Positions 1 to 8,188 of a stretch of DNA of 23,506 nt are shown here, one piece after another (position 1 is the stretch's first letter; each line of letters starts with the position of its first letter). Source of the DNA: Pleurocapsa sp. MO_226.B13 (GTDB taxonomy: Bacteria; Cyanobacteriota; Cyanobacteriia; Cyanobacteriales; Xenococcaceae); the NCBI GenBank assembly GCA_030064795.1, contig JASJEI010000098.1:1-23506 (forward strand), read 5' to 3'. The translations under genes and the position numbers were made by a program. The notes below the pieces were generated by a model. That model did no database searches. It saw nothing but the letters and a program-made list of their open reading frames with translations, and was not told the origin of the DNA.

Positions 1-258
1 TTGATTTTTCTATTGCTAAAATTGATATTACATCGTAGTTGTCAACAGAAAAACTTATCTTTTAAACAAGCTGATTATTGTCAATTTTTCCGCTGACTTT
101 TTCAGCAAACCCTAATTATCTTTTTAAATTTGCTACAGGTGATTGACGGGGAGACGGGGAGAAAGATGTGTAGCAATAATTTTCAGAATTGGTATTAAAA
201 GCTGCAAAATGTGAGGTGAGATAATTGGCTGCTTAAGATTTACTTGATGAATTAGCTC
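1..258. other. AT-rich stretch without a recognised gene
   Basis: No convincing coding frame is seen. The only structure noticed is a tandem GACGGGGA duplicate near 147-162, a kind of short repeat common in cyanobacterial intergenic DNA. It lies downstream of the minus-strand flavoprotein gene, and no hairpin followed by a U-tract was found that would end that transcript. Confidence 0.5.
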
Positions 259-1368
259 TTAAAGATTCACCTTTCTGGTGAGATGAAAACCTTCTAGATG
301 AAACTTGTACTCATTACTTTTAATAAGTTCAATAACATCAACAAGGATAGATTGTCTCATAAGATTAATTTCTATTTGCCACTGATAGCTTATGTTAGCA
401 AACATCTCTTGATAATAATTAAAACAAGTATGAAGATGGATGGTAAAAGTCCTAGCTAGACGTTGTTTATAATGGTTCAAACAATCATCGAGTTTTTCTC
501 CTTCCATAACAGCATTAAGGATACTTGTGGCTAAGATTGCTCCTCGCAGACCATATCCAGTACCATCACCACTTAAAGGATCTAGACTAATTGCCGCATC
601 ACCAACAGCAAGCCAACCGTTGCCACAAAAAGGCAAACTTAGAGAAGGAAAGGCTGCAAAAACTTGCAAATTATCCGACCAGGATTTAATCAGAGGACTT
701 ATATATTGAGAATGAGTTAAAAAACTTTCTAGCTTGGCAACAGAGTTGTTGTAAGTTTCTGGAATCATCCCTTGTAATATGCCCTTGCGCTCTCCAAAAG
801 AAGCAAGAAACAGCCAACCTATCTCCTCGATCGACTCTATCCAGTAGCGATTCAGTTTAACATTACCATTGAGAACTGCATCAGTACTGATAACCTGACG
901 TTGACCAAAATTCCACCGCCGACCTTTTCCAAGACTCAATCCACAGTTTGCTTTTCGACCTCCAGCATCGATTACCCAATCATATTCACTACTAAGATGA
1001 TGCCAATCTAGTTGTTGAGGTAGATCGAGAAACCCGATCGAAGAGTTTGTTTGTCTGAGTTTTTCCAGTAAACGAGAAACCAAAAGATCGCCCTTAATTG
1101 CGATCGCAGGTTCTGGATTAATCTTAAGACTAGACCGAGATCCCCAACTTACGCCTCGTTCTTCTAGAATATGACCTTCAGCTAAAATTAGCTCTCGATC
1201 GTCCCAAATATTTTGTAGCAACTGACAGGTCAAATAATTCAGAAGCAGTGGTGGTTTGCTGTTGGCTATCGTGCTTAAGATGTCAATTTGCCATCCCTGA
1301 CGAGATAATATTTGGGCGCAGGTTAAACCAGTTACACCTGTTCCCACAATTAGAACTCTTTTACTCAT
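259..1368 (-). CDS. LodB/QhpG-like FAD-dependent oxidoreductase
   Basis: This is a flavoprotein of about 369 residues. It opens with a Rossmann FAD-binding motif (VGTGVTG after VLIV) and has the second FAD motif GDAAISLDPLSGDG late in the chain, the pattern of the tryptophan-halogenase/geranylgeranyl-reductase/LodB group. LodB and QhpG are known to hydroxylate the tryptophan that becomes cysteine tryptophylquinone in LodA- and QHNDH-type enzymes. I infer that role from the LodA-like and QhpD-like neighbours, not from specific residues. The ATG at 1368 is preferred over the upstream TTG at 1389 because GGGGA lies about 8 nt before it and the protein then starts directly at the nucleotide-binding strand. 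It is the last gene of the minus-strand run, 79 nt after the ferritin fusion gene. The halogenase motif WxWxIP is absent, which argues against a halogenase. Confidence 0.8.
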   Translation of the reverse strand: MSKRVLIVGTGVTGLTCAQILSRQGWQIDILSTIANSKPPLLLNYLTCQLLQNIWDDRELILAEGHILEERGVSWGSRSSLKINPEPAIAIKGDLLVSRLLEKLRQTNSSIGFLDLPQQLDWHHLSSEYDWVIDAGGRKANCGLSLGKGRRWNFGQRQVISTDAVLNGNVKLNRYWIESIEEIGWLFLASFGERKGILQGMIPETYNNSVAKLESFLTHSQYISPLIKSWSDNLQVFAAFPSLSLPFCGNGWLAVGDAAISLDPLSGDGTGYGLRGAILATSILNAVMEGEKLDDCLNHYKQRLARTFTIHLHTCFNYYQEMFANISYQWQIEINLMRQSILVDVIELIKSNEYKFHLEGFHLTRKVNL

Positions 1369-1447
1369 ATTCAGATCCCCAAATAGCAAACAACGACAAA
1401 TTAGGATATTTTTTGGTATCCCATAGAATCGAAAATGGCGATCGAGA

Positions 1448-3388
1448 CTATTGTTCTATTAATGCTTGAATGTTCCTCAAAACAGCCAACTCTACGTCGA
1501 GATTTTGTCGAGCCATGGCTCTTTCAATAGCATCGCCAACCTTGAGCGCTAGTGCGTGTACTTTCTCGGCTTCCTCTTTGATTTTTTCCAGAAATTGACA
1601 AGTTTCTTCGGGTTTTGTCGGCGTTGGCCATTCGTCAGGTAAGGTAAACAGAGGAGTCATACCCTGTTCGGCTAATTGGAAGTTGACCCCATTTAAACTA
1701 AACATGATCTTAATTGCTTCTCTGATGGTTTTACCCGAAGCTTTATCTTTTAGAGCAAAACTGACTTGAATTAGTCGCAAAATGGTAGCGTAGTAGTGAT
1801 CGCTCATCTGTTGCAGTCTTACTAGGGGAGTTTCGGGAGGAGCTTCAAAAGGTTCACCGTTTGTCCCTATGCCATAAGCAGATCTTAGATAAGAATCATT
1901 GAGACGACCAAGATTACGCTGAACATTGCTAAAGCGAACATAATGCTCTTCCCCTTCATCGATAATGAGCTTAACAATGCGGAGTAAATTTTCAGCGACT
2001 TCTGGAGTAAACCAGTCAGGATTTTGTTCGATCGCATCTAAAATACGAACGTACATCCCGTCAAGACCACGTGTAGTAACGCGACTGGGTCTTTCTACAT
2101 CGATAAACCACTGGAGAGTTTGAGGAGTAAGCTGGCGTAAAACAAAAGGTTCGTTAAAGTTGCGACCTAGTAAGGCTGCCCTACCAACGGATACATCTGC
2201 GTCTAGCAGAGTTAGACATTCGTTAGCCCAGCGTAAATGTCGCATTTCATCAACGGCTATCTTTAAAATTTCTTGAGCCGCAGTCCAGATAGTTTTAGTG
2301 CGCCAGTCATTATTATCTTCAGCTAGATTCTCTGGTGTATTGAGAGAATAATAAGCATAGAGATACTCTACCGCTAAAGCATGTTCGACAGATGCTAAGT
2401 AGTTTAGTTCATTAATCAAATCCTCTTTGCTTTTGAGGGGATTAACCAGCGTGGGTCCTGGAGACGGAACATAGGATTCACCACTCTCACGATCGTTAAC
2501 TACCGCTCGCAGTTGTTCCCAATCAGTTACTAATTCGCCGTAATCGAGTTCCCTTTGCCGACGGGCTTGAGCAGTACCTGCTATATCAGTTGTTGGGGGT
2601 TCTACTTGCCAGTTTTTGCGCAGGAAATTCAAATAGGGATAGTCTCCATCTTCGCTAGTAACCACATCGGGTTTATTTGATGCCCAATAAAAACAAGAGC
2701 AGTCACGGAAATCGTACATCCAAGGTGCGCAAAGGCTTTGAGTCAGTTGTCCTGGTTGGTAAACTTCTGGATCGATAACCCCATTTTCATCCAAATAGCG
2801 TGCCCTTTCTCCCACTAATATTGCCCAGCTAAAAGAACCTCGATCGCGGCGGCAGATAAAGCTTTCTCCTTGGCAGAATTTTACTTTTAGGGTTTCGATA
2901 GCTTCTGCTAATACCTTCTCAGAGGGTTGTTCCCGACCAATTAACAAGGCAATTTTCCCAGGTAATAAACCATGGGCATAGCGATATACTGCTAAACCTT
3001 GCTTGCCTACCATAACTTTTAGAGGAGGTTCTGTAGCAGATTCTTCTGCTTGAGTACGACCCATTATTGCCCAGACAAAAACGACCGGATTAAGTTTACT
3101 ATTGGGCGTTAGGTCTTCTTGTCTTAATCCTGCTTGGTAAGGAAGACTGCCTTGTATGACTTCGATCGGCATTGCCCCAGAACCGCGATAAAATTCCACA
3201 TAAAGACCGGGAAAGAAAAACTTATCGAGATTGCGGGTGTCACATTCTAAACCAGGATAAGAATTATCCACCCCATCTTCTGGTCGGGACACTGTGGGGT
3301 TGCCTACCACATAATAGGTGGCATTAGCAGTAAGATTGCGAGGAAAAATTTTCCACTGTCGAGGATCTTGTGGTTGTTCGTTGCTCAT
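1448..3388 (-). CDS. LodA-like C-terminal module fused to a ferritin-like (VioB-type) domain
   Basis: This 646-residue protein has two parts. Residues about 40-245 carry motifs I recognise from the C-terminal part of LodA/GoxA quinone oxidases: GLECD...FFFPGL near 47-61, and PGQLTQSL, PWMYDFRDC and a WASNKPDVV-type end near 212-243. Candidate cross-link residues are Cys49 and Trp223 or Trp235; which pair, if any, is modified cannot be told by eye. Residues 75-190 look like an insertion relative to LodA. Residues about 320-545 form a ferritin-like four-helix domain of the VioB/iminophenylpyruvate dimer synthase type, with likely metal ligands Glu335, Glu381-x-x-His384 and Glu480/Glu481-His482. 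A helical, charged tail follows. The start lies 9 nt after the radical SAM stop, with GAG about 8 nt upstream. The domain combination is unusual. Ferritin part: confident. LodA part: motif memory only. Confidence 0.8.
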   Translation of the reverse strand: MSNEQPQDPRQWKIFPRNLTANATYYVVGNPTVSRPEDGVDNSYPGLECDTRNLDKFFFPGLYVEFYRGSGAMPIEVIQGSLPYQAGLRQEDLTPNSKLNPVVFVWAIMGRTQAEESATEPPLKVMVGKQGLAVYRYAHGLLPGKIALLIGREQPSEKVLAEAIETLKVKFCQGESFICRRDRGSFSWAILVGERARYLDENGVIDPEVYQPGQLTQSLCAPWMYDFRDCSCFYWASNKPDVVTSEDGDYPYLNFLRKNWQVEPPTTDIAGTAQARRQRELDYGELVTDWEQLRAVVNDRESGESYVPSPGPTLVNPLKSKEDLINELNYLASVEHALAVEYLYAYYSLNTPENLAEDNNDWRTKTIWTAAQEILKIAVDEMRHLRWANECLTLLDADVSVGRAALLGRNFNEPFVLRQLTPQTLQWFIDVERPSRVTTRGLDGMYVRILDAIEQNPDWFTPEVAENLLRIVKLIIDEGEEHYVRFSNVQRNLGRLNDSYLRSAYGIGTNGEPFEAPPETPLVRLQQMSDHYYATILRLIQVSFALKDKASGKTIREAIKIMFSLNGVNFQLAEQGMTPLFTLPDEWPTPTKPEETCQFLEKIKEEAEKVHALALKVGDAIERAMARQNLDVELAVLRNIQALIEQ

Positions 3389-3397
3389 AATATTCTC

Positions 3398-4798
3398 TTA
3401 CATTGCTACAGTAGATGGGTTACTAGTATGGTTTTGCCAGTAGTTTTTAGGGGAGATAAAATATTCTGGTTTGAGAGTTGAAATTTCCCCGTAGGTACGC
3501 AAACAAAAATCTAGCCAACTACGGATGTAGTCGCAGCCGACTCTACCTCGTCGCGATACTTCGTGATAACAACCACCACCACAGAGATATCTTGCCCAGC
3601 AACTACTACAGGGTTCTTGAAGATCTACATGATTGCGAGTTAAATGTTCTGTTCGTAAGGCAAAATTAGAACCAGTTTGAATATCCCCCATGAAATAGGC
3701 AGGATCGTCCACTAAACGGTGACAAGCATATAGTTTTCCTTCTGCATTGACGCTGAGATAGGCAGCGCCAGCACCGCAGGGATAGGGACGATGACTTCCG
3801 CGATGAATTTCGTTTAAAGCGACTTCAAAGTTGCCAAAAGGATAAAGTCTTCCCGCCAGCAGTTCGGTTTTGGCTTTTTCTCCACAGCGAATCATCCTCT
3901 GAGTAAACAAACGGAAATCTTCTGCGCTAAAAGCTAGAGAGGGATCTGGGGAGACTAAAACTGCAGCAAAACCGACTTCGTTAAAGCCCAATTCAATGAG
4001 ATGGTCGAGAATTGGTAATAATTCTCCTGTTTTGGGGGTAACAGTAACTCGTGCGGAAAGATGTCGCGGTCTGCCATATTTTTTGAGGATGTTTAATCCA
4101 GCTATAAGGCGATCGTAACTTCCCGAACCATCTCGCATTTTTCTGAGTGCATCATTAGTTTGGCGATCGCCATCAATGCTAACTGCTATGGTAAAGGGAA
4201 ATTCGGCAAACAATTGAGCATCTTCTGGTTGGATAAGAGTAGCGTTGGTGGTTAAGGAAAAACGAACTCGCCGATTAGCTTGAGTCGCTGCTTGAGTCGC
4301 ATAATGGGTAATCTTATGGATTAGTTGACGATTGATTAGAGGTTCGCCTCCCATGTAACCGACGACAATTTCCGCCCCTGGTTCCGATTCTGCTATGAGT
4401 CGATCTACTGCTTGTCGGGCAACTTCCAAACTCATTAAGCGATCGCGTCCGCCAAATTTTCCTTCATCCGCATAGCAATAGGAACAACCCATATTACAAG
4501 TTTGGGCAACATTAAGAGACAGAGAAAATAGAGGAGGTGGGGTTAGAGGTGTTCCGTCGATGAATTGAAACTCACGATTAGGACTTAAAGTTGATAAGAG
4601 ATCTGCAAGATCGCTTTTGTCTGAGTCTGAATGATTTTCTGCTTCCATCCACCTGGTAATTTGCGTGGCTAATTCTGAAGAAATATCAAACAAACGACTA
4701 CCATCAACTACAAACAGATGTTCGCCAACTCCACTACGTAAAACTCGTAATTTTGTGGCTAAATCTAAATTCGTCTGTAATTTAGTACTATTCCCCAT
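3398..4798 (-). CDS. QhpD-like radical SAM/SPASM peptide maturase
   Basis: This 466-residue enzyme has the radical SAM cluster motif CNMGCSYC (Cys101, 105, 108) and the GGEPL motif near 150-154. The C-terminal SPASM region is cysteine-rich: Cys341, 359, 397, 400, 406, 410, 422 and 432, including CSSCWARYLCGGGC. The first 80 residues (VVDGSRLFDIS) look like the peptide-recognition N-terminus of QhpD-type maturases. QhpD is known to install thioether cross-links in the small subunit of quinohemoprotein amine dehydrogenase. Here the likely client is one of the adjacent LodA-like products, since no separate QhpC-type peptide gene is seen nearby. The gene starts inside the 3' end of the LodA-like gene (11-nt overlap) and ends 9 nt before the ferritin fusion gene, so the three are tightly coupled. 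The class is sure; the substrate is inferred. Confidence 0.88.
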   Translation of the reverse strand: MGNSTKLQTNLDLATKLRVLRSGVGEHLFVVDGSRLFDISSELATQITRWMEAENHSDSDKSDLADLLSTLSPNREFQFIDGTPLTPPPLFSLSLNVAQTCNMGCSYCYADEGKFGGRDRLMSLEVARQAVDRLIAESEPGAEIVVGYMGGEPLINRQLIHKITHYATQAATQANRRVRFSLTTNATLIQPEDAQLFAEFPFTIAVSIDGDRQTNDALRKMRDGSGSYDRLIAGLNILKKYGRPRHLSARVTVTPKTGELLPILDHLIELGFNEVGFAAVLVSPDPSLAFSAEDFRLFTQRMIRCGEKAKTELLAGRLYPFGNFEVALNEIHRGSHRPYPCGAGAAYLSVNAEGKLYACHRLVDDPAYFMGDIQTGSNFALRTEHLTRNHVDLQEPCSSCWARYLCGGGCYHEVSRRGRVGCDYIRSWLDFCLRTYGEISTLKPEYFISPKNYWQNHTSNPSTVAM

Positions 4799-6209
4799 CT
4801 TCCACCTCTTGTCGGAGAAGTTTTAACCAAGCTTTCAGGAGATCGTATTGTCGGCGAGTAAGGCTGAGGGGATAGGCATCAGAACCTCTCATCAAAGCCG
4901 GCATTTGACGAGTGTAATAAGGATAATCACCATAAGGATTGCGAATCCATTTGTCAAATAACTCTGGCATTTCTCGCAAACGATCCTTAAATACTTCGTA
5001 AGCGATAAAACGACGATGATTCTGTCTTCCTAACTCAGTTAAGGGTAAGTCGTGTCCTGGACGAGGCTCCATTTTTGAGAAGAGAAGTTTCTCTGCGGTT
5101 TCTTCTGGCAAACCCGACCTGGTATTAGCAACTTGCGAGCGCTCATTCTGGATGTCTAGATTCATCCCCCCCATAGTTTCGTAGACTTTTTCCATCAAAT
5201 CGCGAATTTCTAATTCGGTTGATGACCAAGCCTCATGGCTATCCATATAGCTTGGTTCTAGGACTTCTAAACGCTTAACGCGATCGGCCAGTCCATCAGC
5301 GATGGAAACTACATGACGGCGATCGGGTTGAAAATCAGGGGGTCCTACGGTAAATCGGGCATAGGCTACTACATCTGAGATTTGACAGCTAATTAAACCA
5401 TCTCCCACATCATCAACCAATCCTAAACTCGTACTATTGCTATCTTGAGCGTAAAGACTCGGAGGATTGGTGCGAGAATCAGTTCCCTTGGCACTAGTAG
5501 GATTCCAGTTACACCAAGCAGCATCAGGATTGAGAATTAAATGTTCTTGAGGTAATTGATATTGTTGCGATCGATCTAATAAATTAGTAGGACCATAAAC
5601 ATAACCCTTCGCAGGAGTTAGTCTGAGGCGAAACTCGGGAAACTCGTCGTTTGGTTTGGTTAATTGAATACTACCTAGCAGAATTGATTTTCCTTGTGGG
5701 ATTAGAGGTTGAGAAGTTCCTGGTAGACTACAACCGACCAGAGGTTTAGGGCTAGTATCATCTCCTGTAACAACTACTTCTCCTTCAATCTTGTCTCCTT
5801 CTTCCAGGGTGTAGTGATAGGGTTTATAATTGCCAATTTTTACTGTCCAGGTAATATCTCGAGCAGTTAATCCTAACTGTCCTAAAACAGAGGTGGTAAT
5901 TGCTCCAGTCTTATTAGTCCCATCTATTTCCCATTCACCATGTATTTCAAAAAACGGACAAACAGGACGGAATAAAGATGGACTTGATTTTGGAGTTGCT
6001 CGGTCTTTAAAAACAATCTCTTCGGGAAGATAAGAAGTAATATTTCCTTGTGAGTCTACATTTAAAGTCAGGGCTGGCTTAATAGTCGTTTTTCCAGTCC
6101 CCCTCGGACTTTCATCATTTTCTGACCAGTGAAAACTCGCTAAAGGAGTATCAGAAGCACCTAACCTAGCAAAAGCCAAGGGTGGATAAATCCATAATTT
6201 TTTCAACAT
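4788..6209 (-). CDS. LodA/GoxA-like protein, N-terminal part only
   Basis: This 473-residue protein begins IYPPLAFARLGAS, like the conserved start of LodA/GoxA oxidases (IHPAIGIARxGxS). Further LodA-like marks are VDDVGDGLISC near 265-275, TVGPPDFQP near 287-295, and near the C-terminus MPALM followed by PLSLTRRQYDLLKAW. LodA is about 726 residues, and its segment after the LTxxQY region holds the cysteine and tryptophan that form the quinone cofactor. This protein ends about 12 residues after that motif, so that segment is missing here. It appears instead at the front of the ferritin fusion encoded at 1448-3388. I infer a split enzyme whose two chains assemble. No signal peptide is seen. A TAGGAG ribosome site lies about 12 nt before the ATG. 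A plain truncated homologue with a structural role remains possible. Confidence 0.72.
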   Translation of the reverse strand: MLKKLWIYPPLAFARLGASDTPLASFHWSENDESPRGTGKTTIKPALTLNVDSQGNITSYLPEEIVFKDRATPKSSPSLFRPVCPFFEIHGEWEIDGTNKTGAITTSVLGQLGLTARDITWTVKIGNYKPYHYTLEEGDKIEGEVVVTGDDTSPKPLVGCSLPGTSQPLIPQGKSILLGSIQLTKPNDEFPEFRLRLTPAKGYVYGPTNLLDRSQQYQLPQEHLILNPDAAWCNWNPTSAKGTDSRTNPPSLYAQDSNSTSLGLVDDVGDGLISCQISDVVAYARFTVGPPDFQPDRRHVVSIADGLADRVKRLEVLEPSYMDSHEAWSSTELEIRDLMEKVYETMGGMNLDIQNERSQVANTRSGLPEETAEKLLFSKMEPRPGHDLPLTELGRQNHRRFIAYEVFKDRLREMPELFDKWIRNPYGDYPYYTRQMPALMRGSDAYPLSLTRRQYDLLKAWLKLLRQEVEDGE

Positions 6210-6394
6210 GAGGTCTTGACTCCTACGATTGAGGAAAAATGAATTATCAGGTTGTAGTTTAGAAGCATTTATCGAACCAACTCTGACGACAAAATTACTG
6301 TATTCAAGATGGAAAAATGCTTTCAGGATTTTTCTCCCCTCAAAGTAACAATCATCAGTAGATCGAAAAAGAGCAAAAACTCTTTGGAGTTGGA

Positions 6395-6509
6395 GGAGTC
6401 AGGAGTCAGGAGTCAGAATGATAATTGGCTAACACCTTACTGGCTAAAGTCTTTAACTTGTAGCCAAATTCTTCTCGACTGGCTCCTGGATTCTGTCTCC
6501 TGTCTCCTC
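6395..6509. repeat. Heptamer tandem repeat with an inverted partner, in a 383-bp gene-less gap
   Basis: The gap between the P450 end (6593) and the LodA-like start (6209) contains three copies of GGAGTCA at 6395-6415. About 70 nt further on, 6490-6509 is an inverted copy (17 of 19 bases pair between 6401-6419 and 6490-6508), so the transcript could fold into a long imperfect stem. Such short tandem heptamers are typical of cyanobacterial intergenic DNA. No gene is seen in the gap. The small plus-strand frame across it reads through the repeats and is not credible. Confidence 0.6.
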
Positions 6510-6592
6510 TCAAATGCCCATGATTCCGTGACTTTGTGATCTACTGATCGTAGGGATTAGAGAGTTACGAAAACCCTGACAACAATCGCTCT

Positions 6593-8133
6593 TTACAAAA
6601 TCGGCTTAGTAAACCCGATTTTGTCAGGAACTACAGTTCCTGGGCCCACTGGTAGCTGAGCAGGTTCTGGTATGTTCAGTTGCTCAAACTCGATTTTGTC
6701 GTTCCAGACCTTTCTCAAAAAATCCTCAATCACTTTAATCGTTAACAACTCGCCAGGGCAGCGACGGTATCCGAAACCAAAGGGCGCGTAGCCAGCATAG
6801 TCACATACGGGAAAAGGCTTGCCGTCGGTAAGGGGGTAGACATTACCAAATGCACTATTGGTCAGTTCGGTGTTTCTCGTTCCATCCTTTACTGGGAAGG
6901 TCTGTTTGTGGAAGGGACATTGGGCAAACCCGATTTCTTTAGCTCTGGCTTCGTCAATTTTGTCGCTGGTCGGTGCATCTTTGTAGCGCTCGGGGTCGAT
7001 TCCTTTGGGTTCTCCCAGTGTCGTGGTTCTTCACTGGTGGCCTTATGCGGGCTAAAAATGTAGCCATATCTTTCGTAAAGTGGTTTTCTCGTTTCCTCGA
7101 TGGTAGAGACGCTTCCAGCGTTGGGCGAAATCGTGCGGAATAACTCCATCACGAATTGCTCGAGGGGGGTAAATGGGGAGGGGGCGAGGGGCCGATCGTA
7201 ATCACCTTCCATCGTCTTTTTCAACCATGCCCGGACATCAGGGTCTCCTGTATCCTTGCTCAGTATTTTCATGATGTTGTAAATAGTATTGCCCCACTGA
7301 CTGAAGGCCACGAAATTATGGAAGCACTCGAACACAATATCTTTGCGCCTGAAATCCTCTCCCTCTTCACCATTCAAGAGCCAATAGTACACGAACGTTT
7401 TCTCTGGAGCTTCTACTTTTTTGTTTTTCACTTCATTGACTCTTTCTTCTATCCAGTCTTTCAACAACTTGCGGAGAGCGCGTACCCTCATGTAATTATC
7501 GTAGACAATCTCCTTGGTCGGATCCAGATAGGCAAGGACTGTGTTGAAACTTTCCCCTATCTCGCGAACTTCCGGCGGAATAGCATCACCTTTGACACCG
7601 AGATGTAAGTCCCAGTACAGGTCGAAATAGCTATCTAGGTACTGGCGCATCAGGGGTTTACCAGCATTCTTTTGGTCAAATAGCTGGTCGAAAAACTTAA
7701 CTACCTTGTCTCCATACATGAGGCGATATAGATCGGGGGTAACGGCCGAATAGTAGATCCTTTTTCGACGATTATGGTTGCCACGTTTTTCGTAACCTTG
7801 GATAAATACCGAGAGCCCATCCTCTTCTTGATTCGGTTCCCAGTTGTCATATAATAGTCCCCATAAGTAATACGGAAGGGCGTTCTCCTTGCTGAATTTT
7901 TCCTCATCGAGCATGGGAAGAGATAGCCTCTCTCCTTGATAAACGCTTGTAACCAAAGAAGGTAAGATCGCATACTTGATATAATCAAGGTCAAAAGCGG
8001 TAGGAAGTAATTTGCCAAGATGACTTAGGGCTAACTCCTTTTTCTTCGGAATCTTTGAGAGTATATCTTCCTTAACCTCGTCAGTAAGGGAAGAGAAGAA
8101 TTCAGAAACATCAGTAATAGGGAAAAGAGACAT
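6593..8133 (-). pseudogene. Cytochrome P450, one frameshift before the heme loop
   Basis: The main frame starts at 8133 with AAGGAG 9 nt upstream. It runs about 380 meaningful residues, including a K-helix ExxR (ELFRTISPNAG) and an I-helix-like segment (FVAFSQWGNT). At about 7015-7025 the reading moves to another frame. The annotated-looking frame then runs on in low-complexity sequence to a stop at 6889, while the correct frame continues LGEPKGIDPERYKD and reaches the heme-ligand loop FGFGYRRCPGE (near 6744-6776), ending at 6593. The ligand cysteine is therefore intact but out of frame. The sum, about 513 residues, is normal for a P450. The shift is a missing base or two extra bases: a real mutation or a sequencing error. 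There is no N-terminal membrane anchor. The gene sits inside the ferritin/LodA-like operon and may oxidise its substrate. P450 identity is sure. Confidence 0.88.
6595..6624. other. Perfect 10-bp hairpin at the P450 3' end
   Basis: ACAAAATCGG and CCGATTTTGT pair perfectly around a 10-nt loop and overlap the last codons and stop of the P450. No U-tract follows on either strand, so this is not a textbook intrinsic terminator. It could slow transcription or protect the RNA end between the P450 and the next gene. Confidence 0.4.
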
Positions 8134-8188
8134 GGTTTTGACTCCTTATGGTGGGTAATGTTGTAGGATACTGATTTTTTTGGGTCAA

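Noticed and set aside
259..1368. Flavin halogenase, because of the shared FAD motifs
   Set aside because: No WxWxIP motif and no catalytic-lysine region; the neighbours point to LodB/QhpG function.
6997..7040. Programmed frameshifting in the P450
   Set aside because: No slippery heptamer or following stem is seen near the shift point, and P450 genes are not known to use it; mutation or read error is simpler.
7156..7608. 150-codon plus-strand frame inside the P450
   Set aside because: Antisense to a clearly conserved gene, with no ribosome site and no recognisable domain.
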